Origin: JADKAV01 sp963704075
Lineage (GTDB): Bacteria > Actinomycetota > Actinomycetes > S36-B12 > UBA10799
Reading direction: 5' to 3'
Assembly: GCA_963704075.1 (NCBI GenBank)
Contig: CAVPGV010000004.1
Coordinates: 186,001-250,000 of the forward strand
Length of the DNA stretch: 64,000 nucleotides
Part shown: positions 16,748 to 24,236 of the stretch, in pieces
Layout of the letters: every line of letters starts with the position of its first letter
Numbering within the stretch: the first letter of the stretch is position 1
Translations under genes and position numbers: made by a program
The notes under the pieces: generated by a model
Told to the model about the DNA's origin: nothing
The model's input: the letters and a program-made list of their open reading frames with translations, nothing else
Databases searched by the model: none

Positions 16748-17617
16748 TCACGACGAGGCGAAAGGCGTGAGGACCTCATCCCACCGCGAGTAGGCCACGA
16801 AGTGCCCCTGTCCCGGGACGACGTTCAACTCGGCATCCTCGACCTCATCGACTATGCGCCGTGACCAGGCGACGGGGACGAACTCATCATCATCTCCGTG
16901 CCAGACCTTCGTGGACGCAACGACGTCACGGGCTTCGAAGCCCCATGGCCGCGCCCACGCCAGGTACTCCTCGAGCATGCCCTCCGGCTGGGTCATCGCA
17001 TGGGCCATCCAGTCCGCGAAGCCGAACCGTCGGGCAGCTTCTGCAAGAGCGCGCCGGTCGGGCGGGGAGAGTTGCACGTGACGTCGCCCGCTCCAGCAGC
17101 GACGGCAACGCTCGCGCCGTAGGCGCCCATGACCCGAAATGTCCTGCGCGCGACTCGCGGGTGATCGCTGGACAATCGCAGGATCGTGCGATCCGTGCGG
17201 TTCACTTCTGAGATCCGGTCCGGATTCATCGGTAGACAACCGGCCACCACGACCACAGCACTGACTCGGTACGGCAGCCCTGCGCCCAGGGCCAGCGCAT
17301 ACTGACCTCCCAGAGACCAGCCGAAGGCGCCGAACCGCGGGAGGCCCAGCGAGTCCATGAGCACGGACACGTCCCCGACCCAATCCCGGGTCCTCCGCCC
17401 CTTCAGCGATGGTCGAGTCGCCCACCCCCGGCCGGTCAGGGCTGATCAAGCGGATGCCCAGCCGGCGGGCGACGGATTCCGCCGGTGCGATGTCGAGTCC
17501 GCACAGCAGACCGCCATGGTTGTTGACGACGGGATAGCCGCTTGGGTCACCGAACTCGCGCCATGACAAGCGTCGTCCATCCGGCAGGGTCAAGGAGTCC
17601 TCGGCCAGTACCGGCAT
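16748..17617 (-). pseudogene. Alpha/beta hydrolase with two compensating frameshifts
   Basis: The N-terminal third (MPVLAEDSLTLPDGRRLSW, NNHGGLLCGLD, ISPDRPGVGDST) and the last third (VWHGDDDEFVPVAWS, GQGHFVAYSRWDE) share one frame. The middle third, with the nucleophile elbow FGWSLGGQYA, reads only in another frame. An extra G in a four-G run near 17400 leaves the frame, and a missing base near 17082 restores it. The repaired product would be an ordinary alpha/beta hydrolase of about 290 residues with a complete Ser-Asp-His set. It is either a recent pseudogene or two sequencing errors. ATG at 17617 is the likely start. Confidence 0.75.
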
Positions 17618-17742
17618 GAGCACTACGCTCCCATACCGAGGACGTCCTCGCGCCTGAACATCCCACCGGAGAAACAATCGCTGATAGTTTCGACTTCTCT
17701 TGCTAGCCGCTACCGACACCGGCTGTTCGGAGGGTGACAGAC

Positions 17743-18972
17743 ATGGCGCGTGCTCTGGTTCTGGGTGGCCTTGGCGGGATCGGCAGCGTCGCGGTCCGGG
17801 CTTTGGCGGCTGCGGACGACTTCGACGAGGTGGTCATCGCCGATGTTCGCGGCGATGAGGCTGAAGGCGCTGCCGCACAGTTCGGCGATCCGAGCATCAC
17901 GGGGATGGCACTGGATGCGACGTCGCAGGAGAGCGTGGCGATGGCGATGAATGACGCCGACGTCGTGCTCAACTGCATCGGCCCCTTCTATCGGTTCGGA
18001 CCCCCGGTGCTGCGAGCAGCCATCGACGCCGGCGTCGATTACGTCGACGTCTGTGACGATCTTGCCCCCACGCAGGTCATGCTCGAGATGCACGACGATG
18101 CCAGGGCGGCAGGGGTGACGGCTCTGATCGGGATGGGGAACTCGCCGGGCATCGCCAACGTGATCGTCCGACTCTGCGCCGAACAGCTGCTCGATCAGGT
18201 CGAGTCCGTCGACATCATGCACGTGCACGGTGGTGAGCCGGAGGAGGGCGCCGGAGTAATCAAGCACCGCATCCATGCCATGGACAATCCGGTACCACTG
18301 TTCGTCAATGGCGAGTTCGTCGAGGTGCATCAACTCGAGGCCGATGGTCGGGCATTCGTGCGCGAATTCGATTTCCGCGACGTCGGCCGGCTGCCCGTCT
18401 ATCCCTACCCGCACCCGGAGACCATCACATTGCCGCGCTACTTGCCAGGCCTGCAACGTGCGACGAACATGGGCGTCATCTTCCCTCTGGCGTACTTCCA
18501 CCGGACGCAACAGTTGGTACGGGTCGGCATGTGCGCGCAGGAGCCGCTGGCCGTCGGTGACACGTCTGTCGTGCCACTGGATGTGGCCGTCGCACTTCTG
18601 CAGCATCAGCGGCCGGGCTTCCTCGAGGAAGCCCAGGTGACCGGACCGGCCGGATGCCTGGCCGTGGAGGTCGGCGGGGTCAAGGATGGGGCATATCACC
18701 GCTACGTGTTCCAGCTGTCCTCCACCTCGGCTGGCGCCGGCGAGGGCACCGGCATTCCGGCTGCGGTGGGCGCGATCCTCATGCTGCGTGGCAAAATCGC
18801 CGGACCTGGCGTGCTGCCGCCCGAGGCCGCCGTCGACCCCGGCGGCTTCCTGGAGTTGGCCTTCCTGCTGATGGACAGGCTCGGGGTCCGGGCCGGCGGC
18901 GACAGCGGCGCGGTGCATGTGGAGCACATCGGCCCGGATGGAACGGTGACGGAGATCCCCCTGGGGACGTGA
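17743..18972 (+). CDS. Saccharopine dehydrogenase-like NAD(P)-binding protein
   Basis: A 409-residue protein. Residues 3-20 (ALVLGGLGGIGSVAVRAL) are a Rossmann GxGxxG-type site, DVRGDEAEG ends beta-2, and VVLNCIGPFYRFG with DYVDVCDD is characteristic of the saccharopine-dehydrogenase-like oxidoreductases. It starts at ATG 17743 after a GGAGGG ribosome site, rather than a GTG nine bases upstream. Members of this family act on amino-acid or lipid substrates, and many have no known role; lysine metabolism is not implied here because no other lysine gene is nearby. Cytoplasmic, no membrane segment. Confidence 0.82.
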   Translation: MARALVLGGLGGIGSVAVRALAAADDFDEVVIADVRGDEAEGAAAQFGDPSITGMALDATSQESVAMAMNDADVVLNCIGPFYRFGPPVLRAAIDAGVDYVDVCDDLAPTQVMLEMHDDARAAGVTALIGMGNSPGIANVIVRLCAEQLLDQVESVDIMHVHGGEPEEGAGVIKHRIHAMDNPVPLFVNGEFVEVHQLEADGRAFVREFDFRDVGRLPVYPYPHPETITLPRYLPGLQRATNMGVIFPLAYFHRTQQLVRVGMCAQEPLAVGDTSVVPLDVAVALLQHQRPGFLEEAQVTGPAGCLAVEVGGVKDGAYHRYVFQLSSTSAGAGEGTGIPAAVGAILMLRGKIAGPGVLPPEAAVDPGGFLELAFLLMDRLGVRAGGDSGAVHVEHIGPDGTVTEIPLGT

Positions 18973-19017
18973 GGGAGCAGCGTCGGTGAGCGCCCCGTCG
19001 CGACCACACCACGGGAG

Positions 19018-19023
19018 TAGAGT
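19018..19023 (+). promoter_or_regulatory. Putative -10 element of the stress-protein gene
   Basis: TAGAGT ends six bases before the ATG at 19030, so transcription would start at or near the ATG and the mRNA would be leaderless. No ribosome-binding sequence is visible before the gene, which agrees. Confidence 0.5.
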
Positions 19024-19029
19024 CGGGCT

Positions 19030-19476
19030 ATGAGCGCGGGAACTGACAAACCATTCATGGTCGCCGGCCTCGACGGATCGGATCAGAGCATCAGAGCATG
19101 TCGCTGGGCCATCAAGCACGCCAAGTTGCTCGGCAACGCGGTCCATGTGGTCGGAACGTGGCGAGTACCGGCAACGATCATCGTCACTCCGACCTACGTG
19201 GGGCAGGATTACGCCGACGATGCACGAGCCGCCTTCGAGGAGGCGCTCGCCAAGACCCTCGAAGGCTTGGACGCCACCGATGTGGAGCCTTTCCTGATCC
19301 GCGGACACGCCCGCCCGGTGCTGCTCGAAGCGGCCGAAGGCGCCACCTCGCTGGTCATCGGTCCACACGGACGCGGCAACACGACACCCGGGATGCACCT
19401 GGGGTCGACTGCTTCCTACCTAATCCACCACGCTCCGTGCCCGGTCGTGGTGGTCAGAGGAGAGGTTGGGGACTGA
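19030..19476 (+). CDS. Universal stress protein (UspA family, ATP-binding type)
   Basis: A 148-residue single Usp domain. It opens with the VAGLDGSDQS phosphate-site strand and ends with GPHGRGNTTPGMHLGSTASYLIHHAPCPVVVV, the G-x2-G-x9-G(S/T) nucleotide-binding signature. Such proteins bind ATP and modulate dormancy or stress responses in actinobacteria. The gene appears leaderless (TAGAGT six bases before the ATG). It is convergent with the peroxiredoxin gene, with a hairpin between them. A second, two-domain Usp lies at 52.3 kb. Confidence 0.92.
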   Translation: MSAGTDKPFMVAGLDGSDQSIRACRWAIKHAKLLGNAVHVVGTWRVPATIIVTPTYVGQDYADDARAAFEEALAKTLEGLDATDVEPFLIRGHARPVLLEAAEGATSLVIGPHGRGNTTPGMHLGSTASYLIHHAPCPVVVVRGEVGD

Positions 19477-19618
19477 CAGGCGGGCCGCTGGCCCCTACTG
19501 GGATGAGCCCGTGGCGGATTCGCCCGCGTGGTCGGCGCTGTCCCGCAGGTTCCCACGGGTCGGGCCCTCCGCCCGGAACCGACCCTCGAGTACGGATCGC
19601 GGTTGATCTCGAACACGC

Positions 19619-19651
19619 GGTAGGGGCCGCCCGACCCGGACGACCCCTACC
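19619..19651. terminator. Hairpin between convergent usp and peroxiredoxin genes
   Basis: A perfect 8-base stem GGTAGGGG (19619) and CCCCTACC (19644), loop 17 bases, ends ten bases before the peroxiredoxin stop codon. It is placed to terminate both convergent transcripts. Confidence 0.5.
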
Positions 19652-19660
19652 TGCGGTGGA

Positions 19661-20386
19661 CTACTTACCGATAGCGGCGTAGACCTCATCCTCGGTAACC
19701 TCTTTGGTGCAGAAGAACCAGTCCTCGCACGTGACCCCCTCTTCCTTGCCCTCCACGCGGTCCTGAGCAGTGCCGCAGGATCCGGCGGGCGGGACGATGA
19801 CGGGCTCGCCTGGACGCCAATCGGCCGGGGTGGCGACGGACAACGCGTCGGCGGCCTGCAGCGCTACGATCACCCGCTTGAGTTCGTCGAAGTTGCGACC
19901 CAGGCTCAACGGGTAGTAGATGATCGTCCGGATCGTGCCCTTGGGATCGATGACGAACACAGCGCGCACCGCCTTGGTGCTGTCCTCGCCGGGCATGATC
20001 ATGCCGTACTTCTCCGCGATCTCCATGGTGATGTCCTCGATCAGCGGGAACTTCACCTCGACGTTCTGCATGTCGCGGAACGTGATCTTCTCCTTGATCG
20101 TGCGCAGCCAGGCGATGTGGCTGTACAGACCATCGATCGACAGTCCGACCAATTTGGTGTTGAGTTCGGCGAATTCGTCCTCCATGGACGCGAACGTCAT
20201 GAACTCGCTGGTGCACACCGGCGTGAAGTCGGCCGGGTGGCTGAACAGGATGACCCAGCTCCCCTCGAAGTCTCCCGGGAAGTTGATCTCGCCTTGGGTG
20301 GTGACCGCGGTGAAGTCAGGTGCGGGATCGCCGATCCTCGGCATCCCCGTCGCCACGACCACCTCGGTCACTGTGTCGGTACTCAT
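19661..20386 (-). CDS. Peroxiredoxin (1-Cys/Prx6-like AhpC-TSA family)
   Basis: A 241-residue thiol peroxidase. The active-site segment FSHPADFTPVCTSEF places the peroxidatic Cys at residue 58, and the long C-terminal extension after GRNFDELKRV is typical of the Prx6/1-Cys group. Further cysteines near the C-terminus (AGSCGTA, VTCEDWFFC) could act in resolving or regulation. The ATG at 20386 is preceded by a GAGGGG site. It follows the Fur-family regulator by 14 bases and is surely in its operon. It would reduce peroxides with a thiol donor not encoded here. Confidence 0.9.
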   Translation of the reverse strand: MSTDTVTEVVVATGMPRIGDPAPDFTAVTTQGEINFPGDFEGSWVILFSHPADFTPVCTSEFMTFASMEDEFAELNTKLVGLSIDGLYSHIAWLRTIKEKITFRDMQNVEVKFPLIEDITMEIAEKYGMIMPGEDSTKAVRAVFVIDPKGTIRTIIYYPLSLGRNFDELKRVIVALQAADALSVATPADWRPGEPVIVPPAGSCGTAQDRVEGKEEGVTCEDWFFCTKEVTEDEVYAAIGK

Positions 20387-20400
20387 TTGTTGGTCCCCTC

Positions 20401-20835
20401 TCATTTGTTGGTTGATCTGTTGGGTTCTGTTCGGCATTCGCGGCATGTCCCCCAGAAGACGATGTCCGCCTCGATGTCTGAGAAACCGTGCTTCTTCGGC
20501 GGCATGAGGCAGGCGTCCGTGCCGTGTTCACAGGCGAGGTCGACGACCTTTCCGCACTCTCGGCACATGAGGTGATGGTGGGTGCCTCCGGCCGAGAGTT
20601 CGTAGAGCGCGGGACTCCCGCTGGGCTCGATGCGATGCACCAGGCCGACCGATACGAGGTCGTTCAGCACGTTGTAGATCGCCTGCGTGGACACTGCGCC
20701 GGTCCGGGACCTGGCCGACTTGGCCACTGTGTCCGCTGACACGTGCTGCGCCTCGCCCAGTACTTCCATGACAGCCACCCGGGGCGAGGTCACCCTCAGG
20801 CCCGCTGCCCGCAACTGCTCGTGTATGCCACCCAT
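20401..20835 (-). CDS. Fur-family regulator, PerR/FurA-like
   Basis: A 144-residue Fur-type repressor: winged helix in residues 10-75 (RVTSPRVAVMEVL, STQAIYNVLNDLVSVGLV), the THHHLMC metal-site block and two CxxC pairs at 91/94 and 131/134 for structural zinc. Because it leads an operon with a peroxiredoxin and is divergent from an OsmC hydroperoxide reductase, a peroxide sensor of the PerR/FurA kind is more likely than an iron-uptake Fur. The transcript may be near-leaderless: a minus-strand TATGAT (20845-20850) precedes the ATG. A 7-1-7 palindrome sits at its -35 region, consistent with autorepression. Confidence 0.9.
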   Translation of the reverse strand: MGGIHEQLRAAGLRVTSPRVAVMEVLGEAQHVSADTVAKSARSRTGAVSTQAIYNVLNDLVSVGLVHRIEPSGSPALYELSAGGTHHHLMCRECGKVVDLACEHGTDACLMPPKKHGFSDIEADIVFWGTCRECRTEPNRSTNK

Positions 20836-20857
20836 GGTTATTAGATCATATCATTGT

Positions 20858-20872
20858 TTGGAGTGATTCCAA
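20858..20872. promoter_or_regulatory. PerR/Fur-type operator between fur-like and osmC-like genes
   Basis: TTGGAGTGATTCCAA is a 7-1-7 inverted repeat close to the PerR box form TTAGAATNATTCTAA. It lies in an AT-rich patch, in the -35 region of both divergent promoters (leftward TATGAT at 20845-20850, rightward TAGAGT at 20887-20892). One bound dimer could control both directions. Confidence 0.65.
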
Positions 20873-20918
20873 TCTAGGCCACCATGTAGAGTCCCTCTGA
20901 TCACGGCGGGAGTTCCAC

Positions 20919-21404
20919 ATGTCGAGTCAGAAGACCCACCACTATCGAACACACGTGACCTGGGACGGCAACACCGGACGCGGAACCGCGGCATATCAGG
21001 CGTACGAGCGATCCCACACCATTCACGTGGATGGCAAACCACCGATCGCAGGCTCCTCGGATCCCGCGTTCAACGGAGATCCGACCCGCCACAATCCCGA
21101 GGAACTGCTGGTCGCGTCACTGTCTGGTTGTCACATGTTGTGGTACCTGCATCTGTGCTCCCAGGCCGGCGTCGTGGTTTGCGCGTACGTCGATGACGCT
21201 ATGGGGCTGATGCGCGAGACACCGGCCGGCGGCGGCCACTTCAGCGAGGTCCGGCTTCGACCAGCCGTCACCATCGCTGCCGACAGTGACCCACAACTGG
21301 CCGAGACTCTGCATGAAAGTGCTCACCGGATGTGTTTCATCGCCAATTCGGTGAACTTCCCGGTGCTCTGCGAACCGAGCATCCTCGTGAGCCAACCGAC
21401 GTGA
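20919..21404 (+). CDS. OsmC-family peroxiredoxin (organic hydroperoxide reductase type)
   Basis: A 161-residue OsmC/Ohr-type protein. The first redox cysteine is Cys71 in SLSGCHMLWYLHL and the second lies in AHRMCFIANSVNFPV, the helix-paired arrangement of the family. N-terminal HHYRTHVTWDGN is the usual beta-strand entry. It would reduce organic hydroperoxides. The gene is divergent from the Fur-like regulator across a shared operator, with TAGAGT as its -10 and a CGGGAG ribosome site, so it should be induced by peroxide together with the peroxiredoxin. The SDR gene follows 17 bases later. Confidence 0.9.
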   Translation: MSSQKTHHYRTHVTWDGNTGRGTAAYQAYERSHTIHVDGKPPIAGSSDPAFNGDPTRHNPEELLVASLSGCHMLWYLHLCSQAGVVVCAYVDDAMGLMRETPAGGGHFSEVRLRPAVTIAADSDPQLAETLHESAHRMCFIANSVNFPVLCEPSILVSQPT

Positions 21405-21421
21405 ACATGTGAAGGTGGGAC

Positions 21422-22198
21422 ATGACCACCGCACTCGTCACCGGCGCGACCTCCGGTATCGGCTTGCACTTCGCCCGTCGCCTGGCCGCCGACGGCCATG
21501 ACCTCGTACTCGTCGCACGCACCGAGTCCAATCTCGAAGGACTCGCCGCGGACCTCGCCGACCAGCATGGCATCGCTGCGGAGGCGCTCAGGGCCGACCT
21601 GACGCACATCACCGACTGCCGGCGCGTCGAGCAGCGCTTGTGCGACCCCGGGCGCCCCATCGACCTGCTGATCAACAACGCCGGCTTCGGCCTCTACGAC
21701 GGCGATTTCGCTGATCACGACATCCGCGTGGAGGACGACCTGCTGATGGTCAACGTGCGGGCGGTCATGCGCCTCACCCATGCGGCCCTCGGGCCGATGC
21801 TCGAACGCGGAACCGGTTCCATCGTGAACGTGTCGTCGGTCGCATCCTTCGCGCCCGACGCTGTCGCCCCCACCTACGCGGCCAGCAAGGCCTGGGTCAC
21901 TTCGTTCTCGCAGGGCCTGCGGGAGCAGGTCTCTGGCAGCGGAGTCCGCGTACTGGCGCTGACCCCGGGACTGGTACCCACCGGATTCCAGGACCGCGCC
22001 GGCGTGCAGGCACACGTTCCGGGCGCGCTGTGGCTGGATCCTGACAACGTGGTGGACACCGCCTTGAAGGATCTGGCCGCCGGGCACGGAGTCAGTATCC
22101 CGGGACTTCCCTACCGGGCGGTGTCGCTGGCGATGCGGTTGACACCTCGCAGCATCTACTTGCCGCTATCGAACTCGCTCCTGCGACGGCTGACCTGA
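21422..22198 (+). CDS. Short-chain dehydrogenase/reductase
   Basis: A 258-residue classical SDR: TGATSGIGLHFARRLA nucleotide site, NNAGFGLYDGD, the serine of NVSSVASF and the catalytic YAASK. The Arg after beta-2 (VARTESN) suggests NADP. It starts 17 bases after the OsmC gene on the same strand, so it may share the peroxide-responsive promoter. The C-terminus (LAMRLTPRSIYLPLSNSLLRRL) is hydrophobic and basic. Substrate unknown. Confidence 0.88.
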   Translation: MTTALVTGATSGIGLHFARRLAADGHDLVLVARTESNLEGLAADLADQHGIAAEALRADLTHITDCRRVEQRLCDPGRPIDLLINNAGFGLYDGDFADHDIRVEDDLLMVNVRAVMRLTHAALGPMLERGTGSIVNVSSVASFAPDAVAPTYAASKAWVTSFSQGLREQVSGSGVRVLALTPGLVPTGFQDRAGVQAHVPGALWLDPDNVVDTALKDLAAGHGVSIPGLPYRAVSLAMRLTPRSIYLPLSNSLLRRLT

Positions 22199-22358
22199 GG
22201 ACCACCGGTCACGCGGTTGTCCACAAACCGGCGAGTCGGAGTTCGACGCGTCGGAGCCGCCCGTTGACCTTCTAGTGACTATTCGGTCACTTGCACTCCA
22301 TCTGGGCTCATCAAACCCGGACAGGAGGCCGACATCTAGAGAGCAGAAGGAGGACGCC

Positions 22359-22490
22359 ATGGCCATCAGCCCCCAGATCGTGCTTTTCGTACTGTGCATG
22401 CTGGCCGTCGTCCAGGCGACGAAGCTCGATGAGAAGCGACAGATCAAACGCCAGCGGGCCGCCCGTGAGGCCCAGCGGGTCGCCGACTGA
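22359..22490 (+). CDS. 43-residue single-span membrane protein
   Basis: The ATG is preceded by AAGGAGGA, a near-perfect ribosome site, which fixes this start over a longer one upstream. The protein is a hydrophobic helix (QIVLFVLCMLAVVQA) followed by a 25-residue highly charged tail (KLDEKRQIKRQRAAREAQR). The topology would leave the basic tail in the cytoplasm. Similar tiny proteins are often missed in annotation. Function unknown. Confidence 0.65.
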   Translation: MAISPQIVLFVLCMLAVVQATKLDEKRQIKRQRAAREAQRVAD

Positions 22491-22496
22491 CCCTGG

Positions 22497-23366
22497 TCAT
22501 CCGCCCGCGGTGACGAAGTCGATCAGCCGCTCCACCGGACCCAACAGGTCCGGCTCCAGGTCCTGAAACCCACGCACCGAGCCGAGGATGTGGTCCCACG
22601 CCTCGCGCACGTCGAATCTCCAGCCCAGTGCAGCGATGACGCCCGCCTTCCACGGCGTCCCCACCGGCACCGTCGGCCACCGTTCGATACCGACAGCACA
22701 CGGTTTCACCGCCTGCCAGATGTCCACGAACGGATGTCCGAGGACCTCCACGGAGGGCTCGAAGGTGGCCCGCGCGTCAACTGCCAGTCGCGACTCCTTG
22801 CTTCCCGGGACCAGGTGATCGAGCAGCACCCCCACGCGACGCTTCGGTCCCGGACCGAACTCCCGCAGCGCCCGCAGTAGGTCATCCGCGCCGTGCAGCG
22901 GTTCCACCACGACCGCCGCGACGCGCAGATCGTGACCCCACACTTGCTCGATCAGTTCAGCGTCGTGGATCCCTTCCACCCAGATCCGGCTGGCCCGCGC
23001 GACTTGGGCCCGCAGACCGTCGACGTACACAGAGCCGGACGCCGATCGCTTGGGACCCGCATTCCGGGTCGGCACTGGGACCAGGGTGGCCGGACGACCC
23101 TCCACCAGGAAGCCGCCGGCCTGCAAGGGGAACCAGCGGCGCAGACCATGACGGTCCTCCAGAAGAATCGCTCGGCCTTCGGCGGTCTTCTCCAGGCTCA
23201 CGACCGCGCCGCAGAATCCGGAATCAGCGCATTCCACGACCATTCCGGACTCAGCCTCCACGAGCGGGATCTGCTGACTGGGCGTGGAAGGGGCGGGCTG
23301 GGCCAGAACGTCGGGTCCGTAGCGGTCGTACACCCGGTCAAGGGTGGCATGTCCGGCAACGCCCAT
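22497..23366 (-). CDS. DUF3097-family protein
   Basis: A 289-residue actinobacterial protein of unknown function. Characteristic stretches are RYGPDVLAQ, DSGFCGAVV, LEDRHGLRRWFPL, VEGIHDAELIEQVWGHDLR and the C-terminal ERLIDFVTAGG. A Toprim-like acidic pattern has been suggested for such proteins (HDAEL, VLLDHL), but this is uncertain. The ATG at 23366 gives the usual length; the longer frame would run into the GntR operator region. It is convergent with the small membrane protein and divergent from the GntR gene. Confidence 0.82.
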   Translation of the reverse strand: MGVAGHATLDRVYDRYGPDVLAQPAPSTPSQQIPLVEAESGMVVECADSGFCGAVVSLEKTAEGRAILLEDRHGLRRWFPLQAGGFLVEGRPATLVPVPTRNAGPKRSASGSVYVDGLRAQVARASRIWVEGIHDAELIEQVWGHDLRVAAVVVEPLHGADDLLRALREFGPGPKRRVGVLLDHLVPGSKESRLAVDARATFEPSVEVLGHPFVDIWQAVKPCAVGIERWPTVPVGTPWKAGVIAALGWRFDVREAWDHILGSVRGFQDLEPDLLGPVERLIDFVTAGG

Positions 23367-23388
23367 CCCGTACGGACACTCGTGCAAT

Positions 23389-23398
23389 TTGTATACAA
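23389..23398. promoter_or_regulatory. GntR-type operator TTGTATACAA
   Basis: A perfect 10-base palindrome, TTGTATACAA, lies 30 bases before the GntR-family start and 22 bases upstream of the divergent DUF3097 gene. FCD-type GntR regulators commonly bind such sites, so autoregulation is likely. Confidence 0.55.
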
Positions 23399-23428
23399 TC
23401 AAGAAGAATGCATTCAAAGGAGGCAGTG

Positions 23429-24061
23429 ATGACCGCCTCGCCGCCAGTGACCGCACGCATCCGAGAGGATCTGTCCTCGGGACACCTGCGATCCGGACAG
23501 AAGATCCTGCAGGAACAGCTGGCCGCTCGGTACGGAGTGAGCCGGATCCCGCTACGGGAGGCCTTGAACGAGTTGCAGGCCGAGGGTCTGGTCGTTCACG
23601 AACCCAACCGGGGCTACTTCGTGGCAGAGCTACGGGCCGCGGACATGCAGGAGGTGTACCGACTGCGCGAGTTGCTGGAGGCCGAGGCCATCGAGGCTGC
23701 GTGCCGGAACCTCAGTGACGTCGCTGTCGACCGCATCAGCGAGTTGGCCGATGAGGTCGAATTGGCACTGTCCACCGGTGATCTGAGCACGATCGGCCGA
23801 GCGAACCGAGCCTTCCACTTCGCGATTTTCAAGGCAGCGGGTATGCCACGCCTCACCCGCATTCTCAACAGCCTGTGGGACGCCACGGAGGTCTACCGGG
23901 GCCTGTACTTCCAGGACGGCCTCAACCACCGTCACATCAACGAGGAACATGCCGCGCTGATCGACGCGCTGCGGGTCCGCGACACCCGGGCAGCAGTGGC
24001 CGCGCAGGCCGCCCACCGCGAACGTTCCCTGGCCCACGTCAGCAACCAGTTGGCGGGCTGA
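23429..24061 (+). CDS. GntR-family regulator, FCD subfamily
   Basis: A 210-residue regulator. The N-terminal winged helix (residues 5-65: SRIPLREALNELQAEGLV, HEPNRGYFV) is followed by the all-helical FCD ligand domain with MQEVYRLRELLEAEAIEAA, NRAFHFAIFKAAG and HRHINEEHAALIDAL, where His and Asp/Asn side chains often bind a metal and a carboxylate ligand. Start is the ATG at 23429, with AAAGGAGG just before it. A TTGTATACAA palindrome precedes the gene. It lies 175 bases upstream of the PrpE-like synthetase on the same strand, so it may respond to a short-chain acid or CoA intermediate. Confidence 0.9.
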   Translation: MTASPPVTARIREDLSSGHLRSGQKILQEQLAARYGVSRIPLREALNELQAEGLVVHEPNRGYFVAELRAADMQEVYRLRELLEAEAIEAACRNLSDVAVDRISELADEVELALSTGDLSTIGRANRAFHFAIFKAAGMPRLTRILNSLWDATEVYRGLYFQDGLNHRHINEEHAALIDALRVRDTRAAVAAQAAHRERSLAHVSNQLAG

Positions 24062-24236
24062 CGCACACGGACCTTCGGACGGCGCCACCAAGCATGCGGC
24101 AGTCCGTCCCGACGAAACCACGAGCCGACCGCTCGTCGACCTCGATCATCCGTTGGTCCACGTGGCCTGCGACAACCAGCCCACGCGCCCCGGTCGTCGG
24201 GCACACTGGCGGCGCAGGCGTATGGGAGGAACACAC

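Noticed and set aside
17710..19398. Open frame of 562 codons on the minus strand
   Set aside because: Antisense to the saccharopine-dehydrogenase-like and stress-protein genes; no domain and no ribosome site.
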